Shown: positions 22,380-33,520 of the stretch, one piece after another
Numbering within the stretch: the first letter of the stretch is position 1
Layout: every line of letters starts with the position of its first letter
DNA from: Echinometra lucunter
Lineage: Eukaryota; Echinodermata; Echinoidea; Camarodonta; Echinometridae
Direction of reading: 5' to 3'
Assembly (NCBI GenBank): GCA_029962745.1
Contig: CM057162.1
Span: forward strand, 19,551,840 to 19,615,839
DNA: 64,000 nt
Translations under genes and position numbers: made by a program
Notes under the pieces: generated by a model
What the model was told of the DNA's origin: nothing
The model's input: the letters and a program-made list of their open reading frames with translations, nothing else
Databases searched by the model: none

Positions 22380-22660
22380 CTGGTCGAAAATACAGTGAGC
22401 GGATGTAAACAGAGGACTAACCAAGATGGCGGAGGTCACGTGATCACGTGCGAACGCTGGCTATACTTTACGTACCCGCATGCGCTTTCTACGTCTTCTA
22501 TTTCTGTGATGCATATAATAGCAGTCCAGCCAACTAACTGATGCAGTCTAGACCAATTTCACCTCCGCGATCCGGTTTATGTATTTGGCCCTCTATCGGC
22601 GACGCCATATTGCTGCGGTGGGCAAGCGCGCTGGTCCCGATTGGTTCTGTGTACAAAATG
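22380..22660. promoter_or_regulatory. CpG-rich promoter-like block with YY1, E-box and CCAAT words
   Basis: Contains AAGATGGCGG (about 22423), TCACGTGATCACGTGC with two CACGTG E-boxes (about 22437-22451), CGCCATATTG near 22604 and GATTGGTTC (an inverted CCAAT box) near 22640. The CpG density contrasts with the AT-rich neighbourhood. It looks like a vertebrate-style TATA-less promoter, possibly divergent. Direction and target gene are not established. Confidence 0.35.
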
Positions 22661-23370
22661 AATGTAAGATATGAGATATGCCCTGATATTGTTCCATTTA
22701 CTTTATTCTAGATCAATAAAATAAAGCATGGATACATGAGTAGATGAGGTAAGACAATGGCCATATCTGGCGGATGAAGGTATAATGTATTTTCGTACTT
22801 TCGATGGTTTTTCAACTTAGTTTTGTCAGTAAAAGTTCGATTGCAGAATAGAAGCCGTAGTAAACGGGAGCCCTCAATCTTACCCTGTTTACAAAGTCAT
22901 GTTTTCACTCATTAAATTTTACGCCAAAGTACATAATCATAATATTTCTTGACTTCAAAGTCCTTTCTGTTGATGTTTTTTTACCCACTGGCAACGAATT
23001 CCTTCAAATTGCTTACGGAAACTGTGTAGGGAGTACGGCTTCTCACACAAACTATAGCCTTTAGCCAAGGCACTTGGTGCTGTTATTCCCTAAACGCGCC
23101 TGAATACATAGACTAATCGCACGACAACTGTGATCCGTGGCTGGAGCTTCGTCAGCACCAAGGCCTTTACTAACCTGAGTGGTTGTTGTAGTTTATTTCT
23201 TTTGTTGTGTATTATATTTCCGCTACCAAATCGGTAGATAATTAGATGCAAAGTAGCTTACCAAGAAAGCCCCCCAAACCGCCCGTTCAAATCCGATACA
23301 CCAATCAGAGTAGACAATTCGAGAGAACTTATGAATATTTATTATTCACATGTGCCTAACATTCGACGTG
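22661..23370. other. Unique DNA flanking the LINE, short palindromic words
   Basis: CACTTGGTGCTG near 23079 and CAGCACCAAGGCC near 23152 form an interrupted inverted repeat. Similar words recur at 26130-26190. No coding potential recognised. Confidence 0.3.
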
Positions 23371-25793
23371 TTTTTTTTTTTTTTTTTAATGAGTAGTTTT
23401 TATTGACAACTTCAATTCATATACAAAATAAAATATATATAACAAATAGAACTTTGATGTCTTTACAAATACCTAAACAACTCATAAATTTAACATCATT
23501 TTTTTTCCTGAATGTTACAATAAAACACAATGTCAGACATTTTCCAACATAATTATAAATAACATTGATGATAATTATATGCATCAAGAAGAAACTTCTC
23601 CAGTAAATTCAACATATTGAATTTTCTTTTCAGTGTCAAATAAAAAACATAAAATAATAAATAAATCATTAATTAATGAACCCTAAACGAATTGAAGCCA
23701 TCAGCATATATATATATATTTTTTTTTTAAAACCCATCACCTCGGCCTCTTTACCCAAATAAATTCAAACTCAACTACAAAACTCAGCCCTGGTCCCTAC
23801 CCCCCCCCCCCCCCCGACCCTCCCTTAGGCACCCCCATCCCCTATCCGGTGGAGAACTGGCTCTGGGCTCCAATACATGGTCTAATATTTAAGTTTTTCC
23901 ATTTAGAGAAATGGATTGTAAGAGTCCCCCTCTTTGTTGCTAATTTCTTTTCTTCTCTTTGATCCCCCTTAATACTATTTTTTATTTCAATCAATGAAGG
24001 AGGTTTTTTTAATTCTCGGTTTTTGTAAATAAGATATTTAACTAAAATCAAGACATGATTAATTAATTGATATTTACCTTTACTTTTCTCCTGCTTCCCG
24101 AAAAGAATTTCCTGCCAACTAAATTGATTTATTTCAAAATTTAAACTTCTTGCACACAGATCCCAGAGTGATTTTGAAAATTCACAAGTATAAAATAGAT
24201 GTTCATACGTTTCTTCTTCCTTTTCACAAAATGAGCATGAATTGGTCGAAATAAGACCAAAACGGAAAAGGTGGTGGTTAGTGTATATAATATTATGCAA
24301 GAGTTTATACTGGAACTCCCTTAATCGACTATTCAGTGTGCAATATCTTAGTCTTAAAAATATACTTTCTATTTCCTTATTGGTAAGATCATAATTCGTT
24401 CTAATTCTGTCAAAAATAGAAGGTTTAATTTCATTTTTATACAACAGCTGTTCGTATATTTCTTTTGATTTTAAAAACATTAAATTAGTCGTTTTCTTAC
24501 CCAAATTGAAATCGATTCCAGAGTTATGCTTTGCATTTATTTCAATATTGTTCTTCCAACTAACGGGTAAACAGGCATAAATATGCTTAATCTTTTCAAC
24601 ATCATTTGCATCTAAATTCAAATTAAGAAAATGTGTATCACATTTTAGTTTACCGTTATTATCCAAAATATGATGCAATCTATAAACCTCTTTATCGTAT
24701 AGAATCTTATCAAATATACAACTCCCTTTATATCGAATAAGCTTATTATTAAAAATCACCACTTTCCCAAACTCTGTACTTCTAATATGTCTTATATTTA
24801 CCCACTCTTCTAATAAGTCCATGTAAAATTTGGAAGCTGTTACTTTTAATAAACCTGGTATAAAGTCACATGAAAATAACAAATCTCCACCCAAATGTTT
24901 AGTGGCAAAATTAAAGTACTGTTTCCATTTCATATCTTCATCTTTATTTAAAAGTTTTTTAATCCACATTATTCGCTGTGCCTTTACCTGTACAGGGAAG
25001 TTTAACATCTTTAATCCTCCTTGCTTATAGTCTAAAGACATTGTATTCCTATTAATTTTGTCTTTCTTACCTTTCCATAAAAAATCAAAAGATAATTTAT
25101 CCAATGATTCATAAACCCACTTAGGAACAGGAGTAAGAGACGCTCGAAAGAGGATTTTAGAATAGATATGCACCTTCAATAGTTGAATTTTCCCCATAAG
25201 CGTTATATCCCTTAGCTTCCAAAAGTTCAAGAGTGTTTTAATTTTGCTTAAGATGTCTTTGTAATTTAGATCTTCTTTCTTATGTTCATCTAAGGTGAAA
25301 AATACTCCTAAAACTTTAAGAAAATCCACGATCTCGCCGAAGGAGAAGTCATAATTCAAATGTTGACTTGAACCTAATTTTAATACTTTAGTTTTGTCAT
25401 TATTGATTTTTAATCCAGAAAGTTTTTCAAAATCTGCAAATAGAACTTTTAGTCTATCAACTGATTTTACATTACGAGCAAAAACTGTCATGTCGTCTGC
25501 ATAAAGAGCTAATTTAATTTCTTCATCTCCAAATTTCATTCCTTCAATCAGATTATCTTTTCGTAATTTATGAGCCATTACTTCAATACACAAAATAAAG
25601 AGGTAAGGACAAAGAGGATCCCCTTGCCTTACCCCCTTTTTATTTCAAAATAGCCGGTGGAATTTCCTTCATTTAAAACGCAACTTAAAGTGTCAGTATA
25701 CAAAACTTTGACCCATCTCTGAAAGGATGGACCAAAACCGAAAGCCGTCAGAACCTTTTGAAGAAAATGATGTGATAACGAGTCAAAACGTGT
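23371..25793 (-). mobile_element. 5'-truncated L1/Tx1-like LINE
   Basis: Read on the minus strand, the element enters within the reverse transcriptase palm (about 25793), continues to a stop at 23842, then a ~450-base 3' untranslated region and a poly-A tail (T run at 23371-23388). ACGTGT occurs at both edges (about 23366 and 25800) and may be a short target duplication. 5' truncation, a poly-A tail and the protein type all agree with an L1-clade retrotransposon. Confidence 0.85.
23842..25793 (-). pseudogene. L1/Tx1-like reverse transcriptase and C-terminal region
   Basis: The long open frame starts at 25593 and has 583 codons. It carries the catalytic block LALYADDMTVFA near residue 30 (YADD), the thumb-like LKINNDKTKVLKLG, and the L1/Tx1 C-terminal block GGLKMLNFPVQVKAQRIMWI. 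A zinc-binding zf-RVT motif (CSFCEKEEETYEHLFYTC) lies around residue 455. Upstream, the preceding palm block (FQRWVKVLYTD and RQGDPLCPYLF) is present but one frame off, with a shift in a run of G at about 25633. The enzyme copies element RNA into DNA at a nicked target. With the N-terminal endonuclease gone and a frameshift, this copy is dead. Confidence 0.88.
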
Positions 25794-26360
25794 TGTACAA
25801 TAACAATCGATCAGCTGATCGCGCGAACCACTATGCGTAGGTTGAAATGAAAAAGGAGAGAGGAAAGTTTTACGAAGATCTACTTATTTAGCAAAATAGT
25901 AAATACAGCTAGTCATCAAATTATTTATTTCCTTTAATAAATCTATCTGTTTTATTGAAAATTGAACTAAATATTATTCATTAATTTGTACATTTGAATA
26001 TCTATACCCCCGTACTTTAATGAACGAATCCATATAACACACCGCGGCTAAAACAGTTGCGATTGGTCACAATCGACGCTAGCTGCTGTATATGCAAGAC
26101 CTCATGCATATGCAAGAGCTCCGCAAGTTAGCAAAGGCCTCGGCGCTGACCTTGCCCAAAGGCTACACACAAACAGGCTTCCTGAGTCAAAAGCGAGTGA
26201 ATTTCGCACTCAGTTAGCTTCCAACTTTTAAACTTTCTTCAATTCTTGTGGCATTTGAGCACCGCACAGGTGCGACCTGAGCTTCCCTGATAATTTCTCA
26301 TTGCAAATATTAAACGAAATCTGCATATATTGGTCAAAATAGACAAAAAACGAACGAATG
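25794..26360. other. Unique DNA, no gene seen
   Basis: Includes AT-rich DNA and a mildly CpG-rich patch (26040-26180) with words related to 23040-23170 in inverted orientation. No domain-bearing frame. Confidence 0.3.
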
Positions 26361-26366
26361 TACATA

Positions 26367-26555
26367 CTAGAGTACCTACATAAAGAGAGTAGTGACATAG
26401 ACGTCCTATTTCTGTGAAACAAAATGGCGCTCGAATTCTTTGTATTTAAAATAGCCAGGTGCTCATCGGAATTGAATAGAAATGTTGCGTAACAGGGAAA
26501 CAAAATGGCGTTCAAATCTTGGGTTGTCGCTACTCTCTTTATGTAGGTACTCTAG
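26367..26555. mobile_element. 189-bp foldback MITE with CTAGAGTACCTAC ends
   Basis: CTAGAGTACCTACATAAAGA from 26367 continues into GAGTAG and is mirrored exactly to 26555. The flanks read TACATA on both sides (26361-26366 and 26556-26561), a 6-bp duplication unless the true target is only TA. Inside, AAACAAAATGGCGYTC occurs twice as a direct repeat (about 26418 and 26498). Confidence 0.85.
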
Positions 26556-26579
26556 TACATACATGACATAAAGCGCTAT

Positions 26580-27010
26580 TGACTTGTGCACTGGCGTACC
26601 GGAGGGGGGCTTGGGGGCGCCAGCCCCCCCAAATAAATTTCAACCATGTTTTATTCTCAATTGTATATAAGTGTTATCACACGAATTTCATTACTTCTCC
26701 CTAGACTCCCTTTCTACTGTTAAGTAACGCATTCACAATTTCCCAAATGCATAGCAAGGCAGAAAACACGCATAATATCAATACTAATGTGTTTAACACT
26801 TGGTTTTATCTGTTTATCTGACAGTGGATTCAAACTTTGATAATGAATATTCTTAGATTTACCAAAACTAGACACGGGCTTTAAGTTTGCAGTCCCAAAT
26901 AGTGTTCTTTTACAGAGTTGCAAACCATCAATACTGCAAAAAAACTCCTTTACCATGGGAGTGCACTTGCGTAGCCAGGGAGGGGGAGACGATGGGGGCG
27001 GTCACCCCTC
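26580..27010. mobile_element. Two hAT-like poly-G element ends in tandem
   Basis: GCACTGGCGTACCGGAGGG near 26588 and GCACTTGCGTAGCCAGGGAG near 26963 both resemble the CAxTGGCGTAGCCAGG-type end common in hAT non-autonomous elements, each followed by a G/C-rich stretch. The left one has a short hairpin GGGGGCGCCAGCCCCCC. Full boundaries are not resolved. Confidence 0.45.
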
Positions 27011-27104
27011 CAAAACAACAAAAAAGAAAGTGTAGGAAAATGGACTATTTTGTAGCTCTTTGAATTTGTTCGTACATGTATTTGCTCAGTGCGCATGTTT
27101 TTGA

Positions 27105-27235
27105 CTAAACGAGCATGCTAATTATCGCCTTTGACATTTTGGGTTACCGCACATGCAAATTAGTTAGTCTGAAAGAGATTTTGGTTTGCACGCATGCAAA
27201 TTAAGTTGTGTATGTAAATTAAGTTACTGCCCTCG
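27105..27235. promoter_or_regulatory. Cluster of octamer-like (ATGCAAAT) words
   Basis: Perfect ATGCAAAT octamers lie at 27153-27160 and 27194-27201, both in a GCATGCAAATTAR-like context, with near matches GCATGCTAATTA (about 27113) and TATGTAAATTAAG (about 27211). POU-domain proteins bind this word. A degenerate repeat could equally explain the cluster. Confidence 0.3.
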
Positions 27236-28980
27236 TGGAATGCGTGTGATGTGCTGTGGCATTGGCTTTGGGCGTAGACACAGCTACAGGACAGCGACAC
27301 ACGAGTTCGAGCCAAGGTTGTTAACAGACGTAGCATGGTGCAATGTCCAAGGTTGCGACTCGCTTGCGAAGTTTGAGTGTCATAATTCAAAGCAGTATTA
27401 GTGAGTAAGTGAACTAAAATATTTTATAGTGTTACTCTACAAATTATGCAAACATTTGATGTTAATATCTGGAAATGTGAAGGATCCAAAAGAATTATGG
27501 AAGTTTAGTTGCATAACATGCCTTACTGTTAGACTTAGAGCAGGGAGATGGGAATTTCTTCATATCGCATTGAAGAATTGGGAAATGCTTTTAAATTTGA
27601 GTGTCAGAAATCCCGTTGATACCACAAGGTTTTATTACGATTTATTGGAAAATATTCTTGGTACTTTGTAAAGAGAGATTTGAGATTTTAAGTAGATTTT
27701 AGTGAGTAACCGATGATAGAAAGAATCACAGAAATAGTTATATTTATTTATGTTACAGAAGATGAGTAAATGCAGAGATTTATCGGTACAATATAGGTAT
27801 GGGTTTAATCTCAGACGAGACTTGCCGTAGACACATGATCGTTGATGGCGCTACAGATGTAAACAATAGAATAAAGATGGCGGCGCCCATGAGTTAGATA
27901 TTGCAGTGGTGAGAAGGGAAACTTTTATTGAGAAATACATCTTGTTTAGGCAAAGTTGTTACAAGGTTTTTGGAGATTATATACTTTGGGTTCATAAGCT
28001 TGAGTAGGTATGTAATGTCAATTAGGCCTAAGTGAAAGAAAGAGTTCATATTTCTACGTAGTCATTTGCTTATTTTGACATGTTACTTTTATTGAAGGAC
28101 AGTGACTCTGCAGTGAGATTGGTACCTCTTAGACGGTTGCTCAGTGGGTGTGTTGTCTTCGAGCCCTTGGGTACGTTTCAGTAGAATGGATATATGAATT
28201 TATTTCTTTTTGTCACATTTGAAATACAAGAAATGTCATATGCTCTAATTTAGGTTATGCTATACAGTTGAGTGTTTGAGTCATTTGACTTTATTTGAAG
28301 CACAATGATTTCATTCCTCTTATTGAATCATAAATGGATCTTGAAATCTTGATGTTAGACATGCATTGATTTGGTAGTTCAGATGATGTTCATAAATTTG
28401 GTAATAAGACAAAATGTAAACAAGCTCTCGTGTAAACACAAATGAAGTTGAGATATAACTCAAGATTTATTAAGTAATCAATAGAACAGCATAGATTGGT
28501 ATACAGTTAAAAGGATAACTTCATGCATTGATAATTTGATATGCAACTTATCACTTGCACGAATGCCAGGTTATCATCAGATAACCTTGCACTGAATTAG
28601 GCCTGTACATTGGAAATTGCTGACAATAGGAAAGTAGTGTTCTCTGTCACATTTCTGGGACAGAGGAACAAGAGCAGTGATCAGAAAAAGATTTCTCAAA
28701 ATTCATTTGATGAAGATAATTTAGATCCAATTGAAGGAATGGAATGAAAATAGGATATGTTATCATACTGGGTGTAAAAAGCAAACATTTTCCAAGAATT
28801 TGTTGATTATTTTAGTGATTTCTATCTCCAACTACAGAGGGCAGCATTTCACATAAATTTGCACAGCTCACCATACCAATGGCTCCCTGAGTGGCAACTT
28901 ATATAACATGTTGTAATCATCGTTACTGAGTTTATAAAACGTGTAACTGCATGTTAATATTTGCCTTAAAGTGACCTATG
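27236..28980. other. Mostly unique DNA with one possible non-coding first exon
   Basis: At 27872-27911 the sequence AAAGATGGCGGCGCCCATGA gives a YY1-type word with a six-codon upstream frame, then TTGCAGTG followed by GTGAGA, a possible splice donor. The rest is AT-rich with no recognisable coding sequence. The frame at 27429-27671 (80 codons) shows no known domain. A tRNA-like B-box word (GAGTTCGAGCC, about 27303) stands alone. Confidence 0.25.
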
Positions 28981-29032
28981 AAAGTAAATTCTGTCATATT
29001 TTTATGAGCCAAAATCTTATGACACCTTTTCT

Positions 29033-31296
29033 TAGCCATGGGAGGCGTTATATGATGCTATTCTGATGTCCATATAACGCCATGGTTTTCGGGATATAGG
29101 GCCCTATATTGAAACAAATCAACAAGGAAGCAGTATGCCTCCGAAAACTAAGTTAGAGAAGGCGGTTATTCTCGTACACCACCTTCCAAATTGCTTTGTA
29201 GATTCAGATCGCGGCCTAGACCGCGATCATTAGATATTATCGAAATTTTATGGCAAAAATCATAATTTCAAAAATAAAAGCAAGAGCTCGACTTACCAAT
29301 GCACGTGTAGTGAATTAACATCTGAATGCGTTGACGTCAAGAGGTCGTCGGTTCACGATGTACAACAGTTGACACGTACAATCGATAGTTGTGATTATGG
29401 AAGGCCAACGGTGCACGCCATATGCCAGATGCTACACTTCAAGCGCAGCGCACTATCATTCACAAACGTCGCGCAGAAATTCGACTCGTGATTTGTGTGT
29501 GTGTGTTAGTGTGTGTTTACTTTTGAATGTTATTTAATTTCTTTCGTTTTGTCATTTATTCAGAATATATGAAATTATTACAGAATGAAATCATTGATAT
29601 TAATGAACACTAATGGGAGTAAACATACCGGTAATGATCATAGAATAATATATCAATGATGATAATATGAGAGCGGCCCCAGGGTATTTTGTTAGAGGGC
29701 AAGATGACACATAGGTAAAATTATTTACGTTTTAGATAAAAAAAAAAAAAAAAAGGGTATTGTACACGACGCAAAGGCTCTCTTCGCCAATGACTGTTCT
29801 ATCAGTTTTTCTCTTCTTTCTTCCTTTTCTCCTCTTTTGTTTTTCTTCTTTGGTCACTTGAAAAAAACATAGGGGGCATTCGCTTCAATGCCCACCCCCC
29901 GCCCCCCCGTAGGGCCGCACGTGTGATGATTAAATACATTTTTTAAAAATATTAAAACCGTCAAACCATGCAGTGTTATTTCATCGTCAAAATAAACAAG
30001 CAAATAAGCCGAATATGGGCACCTTACTCCTCTCTTTCATTCTTTTTCCCCTTCATCCTATTCCCTGTCCTTCCTTCTCTCTTTCTCACTCTTTTTGCCG
30101 ACAGCAATCGCGAATTTGTCGATTGGGAATGGTACCTCTACCCCCAGTTTTACATTATGGGTGTAAGTCTCTGTCAGTCCTGTACCTAGGATATGGTTCA
30201 ATCTTGGAAATAGTAGACCTTTTTGAAGAAGTGACAATTGCGAGCACGACGCGAGCCGAAATTTTGGTTTACAATAACCTGAAAGTAGAGCAATTTTGCC
30301 TCTCATTTATTTTGAACTCATTCTAAAACTGATGATGACCTAATCAACTTCCCCCTATAAGGGAGCCCAAAGCATGAGCAGGAAAATCCCCATAAAAAGA
30401 ATCATACTTCTTTGTATTTCTTTCTTATAATTCTTGAGATAAAAAAAATTAGAGCGTGGAGCGCAAGCGGAAATTTTGCAATGGCCGTTTCATTTTCTTT
30501 CTTACTTCTTCTTCTTCTTTTTTTTCCCTTTTTTTTTTTTCTTTTCTTTTCTCTCTGTCTCTCTTTTGCTCCGCCAATAGGGAGGGGGGGGGACGCGGCC
30601 GCTTTGGCCCCCCTGGATCCGCCTATGCATTATTAAGATACATTAGCAACTTTGGACGATGATAATTTATAGAGGGGGAGGAGAATAGGTAAAGTACAAT
30701 ACAGCAAAACATACTTAATACGAGTAACTACCTCAGTCAAAACTTTAAACACCAACAAAGGCCCCCCTTATCTTTATCTGTCAGACTGCTGCATCCTCGA
30801 CTATGGACGGAGATTTCGGTATGTCGGCTGAATGGTTGAGGTAGGATTTCTGTGCGACGTTTGTGAACGATAGTGCGCTGCGCTGAAGTGTAGCATCTGG
30901 CATATGGCGTGCACCGTTGGCCTTCCATAATCACATCAACTATCGATCGTACGTGTCAACTGTTGTACATCGTGAACCGACTGACCTCTTGACGTCAACG
31001 CATTCAGATGTTAATTCACTACACGTGAATTGGTAAGTCGAGCTCTTGCTTTTATTTTTGAAATTATGATTTTTGCCATAAAATTTCGATAATATCTAAT
31101 GATCGCGGTCTAGGCCGCGATCTGAATCTACAAAGCAACTTGGAAGGTGGTGTACGAGAATAACCGCCTTCTCTAACTTAGTTTTCGGAGGCATACTGCT
31201 TCCTTGTTGATTTGTTTCAATATAGGGCCCTATATCCCGAAAACCATGGCGTTATATGGACATCAGAATAACATCATATAACGCCTCCCATGGCTA
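29033..31296. mobile_element. Composite long-TIR element B with 8-bp target duplication
   Basis: The ends read TAGCCATGGGAGGCGTTATA (29033) and its mirror (ending 31296). CCTTTTCT flanks both sides (29025-29032 and 31297-31304). The inverted arms extend for about 450 bp (29033-29490 against 30849-31296). They include the CGCGGYCTAGRCCGCG palindrome, the ACCTCTTGACGTCAACGC block and a GTGCACCGTTGGCCTTCC block. The interior holds a TC-rich block, CA repeats, and a G-rich insertion around 29870-30660. It shares modules with element A. An 8-bp duplication fits hAT, but the long arms are unusual for that family. No transposase frame. Confidence 0.8.
29870..30670. repeat. G/C-rich hAT-like material inside element B
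   Basis: Contains GGGGGCATTCGCTTCAATGC near 29872 with C runs, GCGTGGAGCGCAAGCGG near 30454, and GGGAGGGGGGGGGACGCGG near 30580. These resemble fragments of poly-G MITEs seen elsewhere in the window. Frames such as 29968-30326 are not recognised. Confidence 0.4.
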
Positions 31297-31304
31297 CCTT
31301 TTCT

Positions 31305-32409
31305 CTTGATTGTATTTTTCAGGGTTTTTTATTTGTTCCTCTTGTCGCTCTGTATATACTGCGAGCTACGTACAACTACAGCCGAGACTATACGGCAATG
31401 AAATAAATAACAGAACTGCACTCATCACGTATTTCTGGTCCTCATTGTTGTACTCTGGTCCTGTACTGCGACAGTAGAAGGAAAAAAAAGCAGAAGCGAG
31501 AAAAGAAAAAAAGGTAAGAGAACGTAAGAAGAGCGGGAGCAGACAAGGAACAATTCAAAGAAACGTCGGAGCTTCCGCGCTTTGCGCAGGAGGGGGAAAA
31601 ACTCCCCCCTACTGGACCCTCCTCCCTAGGGAGCGCGCTTCGCGTGCTCACAACCGCCACTTAAATGAAATCCTAGCTACGCCACTGTGGGAGTGAAACC
31701 CTGGTACCCCACCGCATCACACCCTCTCCATGCTCGTCCTTTTTATTTCATAGTGTCTTTGTTTGTATTATTGTAATAATTATTTTGTGTAACGCTGGCA
31801 TTCGTTTGAAACTTAAGAAGATTATTTGGGCTGCATGTTTTCATAATCATGTTTCCAAGTTCATGAAAAAAATCCTTTTCCGGTCGGTAGATTCATGACA
31901 CGTTTATCCATAACAGTACATGTCATCAAACGTCGGAGCTTCCCCCTCCCTGCACCCTCCTCCCTAGGGAGCGCGCTTCGCGTGCTCACTACCGCCCCAC
32001 TAAAATGAAATCCTTTTGTTGGAAATGAGAGAAAATAAAAATTGAAATGAACTCAAGCTGAAATTTAAGTCGAAAAAATGAAAAAGCTCCGTATCGTGAA
32101 GGGGGGGGGTACCCCGGCTCGGTCGCTACACTCCCTCAGGGCTGGTCGCTTCGCTCCTCGCAAAGATTGAGCCCCCCCCCCCAATATTTTGGCTCATTAT
32201 GCTACTGGACTTGTGTACTATAAAAGTTGAGCGCCCACCGCAATATGTCGAACTGTGTCGAAAAGTCTGCTGCCCTCTTGCGTTGTTCGATTGGTCTATA
32301 ACAGCATCACGCAGTCGCCGGGTTATACCTCGCTTCGCGTCGTCAGAGATCGATGCATGCAATGTATGGGTGTATGCGCACATATTAAGTATGACTACTG
32401 CTACTGCCA
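31305..32409. repeat. Direct repeat pair with GGGAGCGCGCTTCGCGTGCTC
   Basis: The block from AACGTCGGAGCTTCC to about AAATGAAATCC occurs at 31560-31672 and again, shortened, at 31928-32012. Both include CCTCCTCCCTAGGGAGCGCG and CTTCGCGTGCTCAC. Another related patch (TCGCTTCGCTCCTCGCAAAG) sits at 32146-32165 between G and C runs. These are likely pieces of the hAT-like repeat families. Confidence 0.55.
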
Positions 32410-33285
32410 CCGGCGTAAATCCACTTTGTGGAGTGGGGGGGGATGATAGACTCTTTGCCGATTTTTTTTTGCTTTCGAACTCACACTTAAAGGCATTGGC
32501 TAACTTTGTGAGCAGCTGATTTAAAAAATTCTCAAACTAAGATGAAACATGTGTATGAGTACTTGTATTTATACTCAAAAACCCTGAAACCAACCATAAT
32601 TTGGAAGGAAAAGCTGTAAATTAGACGCAAACCGCGATTTTATTAGCTTTCGTCTCGAGAGACACTGAACTAAGAGGACCGTTTGGACGAATTCAAAAAT
32701 ACTGTTACTTGCCTTCCGCCGCGTGATACGTCAATACACACAGTGCGGTCCGTTGAGTCATGTGCGCATGCGCACTCCTTTTACGTTGGGTCTATGCAAC
32801 CAACCCTCGTATATTTTTCAAACATTGGTTCACATTTCTAATATTTAAAAATACTTCCCGTGAATATTATGCTCTGAAACTTTCACACTGGTATTTTTAC
32901 ACTATAACCCTAATGTTTATCCCATTTTTAAGTAACAAAATGAGATTTTTTTAAAATCATAACAATGTTAGCCAATGCCTTTAAGTATAAACACACACCC
33001 TCACCCACCCACACAGACCCCTTTACACACATTTGAAGTTTTATTTTGCGAGCGAGCGAAGCGAGCGAGCGAGCAAAAAATATCCACTTTTCTGGTTTTG
33101 AATCGCATTTTCAATAGAAATTTTAAAATATGATAGTTGTTTATGACAGATTATCAAAAACTTAACTGATTAATTCAAATATCATTTCTTCCTTAAAAAG
33201 TGGGGGCATATTTGTACACGCCATCCCCCTCTCGAAAAAGTGTGGGGGGGATATATCTATTAACCAACGCTGATTATACAAATTT
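32410..33285 (-). mobile_element. hAT-like MITE copy 1 (interrupted)
   Basis: Begins GGCGTAAATCCACTTTGTGG with a G run and contains, inverted, the same blocks as the copy at 34085-34629: GAACTCACACTTAA, CACCCTCACCCACCCACACA, GCGAGCGAAGCGAGCGAGC, AACCAGAAAA-type words and TTCCTTAAAAAGTG. It is split by the 490-bp TTAA-flanked element. Its right end is degraded. Confidence 0.7.
32491..32980. mobile_element. 490-bp MITE with AGGCATTGGCTAAC ends and TTAA target
   Basis: The ends AGGCATTGGCTAAC and GTTAGCCAATGCCT are perfect inverted repeats flanked by TTAA (32487-32490 and 32981-32984). The equivalent unoccupied site in the related copy (about 34540-34552, TTATACTTAAGTGTGAG) has TTAA once. TTAA duplications are typical of piggyBac and Kolobok families; the AGG terminus is more like Kolobok. 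It contains CATGTGCGCATGCGCAC and a CpG-rich patch, but no transposase. Confidence 0.88.
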
Positions 33286-33301
33286 TCTTATGGAAGGAGC
33301 T

Positions 33302-33430
33302 TGCTTGCATCCAGGGGCGTAGACAGCGGGGGGGGGGGGGGGGGGGGGGGAGGGGGATGAGGGGTATGCATCCCCCATCTCACAAGGTGGGGGGGATGAC
33401 ATGTACAATCATCCCCCCAGGTTTTAGGGA
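33302..33430. mobile_element. Poly-G hAT-like end
   Basis: CAGGGGCGTAGACAGCGGGG at about 33312 starts a run of more than 25 G, followed by GATGCATCCCCCATCTCAC and more G/C runs. It resembles one end of a CAGGGGCGTAG-type hAT MITE. The other end is not identified. Confidence 0.5.
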
Positions 33431-33520
33431 AAGATGTTTGCTTACAATTAAACTGAATTAACATGTTTAGAAATGATAGGAACAGCAATAATGATAATAA
33501 TAATCATTATCATTATAACA

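Larger units (their letters stand above)
18724..22516 (-). other. 3.8-kb unit bounded by inverted CpG-rich blocks, contains THAP-like exon
   Basis: The left block (18724-18880) and right block (22380-22516) are inverted copies. The outer ~40 bases are nearly identical (CACAGAAATAGAAGACGTAG on the left, its complement on the right), and GCCATCTTGSTTAGTCCTC is shared further in. Between them lie a THAP-like exon, AT-rich sequence and a poly-G MITE. THAP domains are the DNA-binding domain of P-element transposases and of host proteins derived from them, so the unit could be a decayed P-like transposon or a small host gene with duplicated promoter sequence. No target duplication was confirmed. 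Confidence 0.35.

Noticed and set aside
27290..27330. tRNA gene or intact SINE from a B-box word
   Set aside because: GAGTTCGAGCC stands alone; no A box at the right distance and no cloverleaf could be folded by hand.
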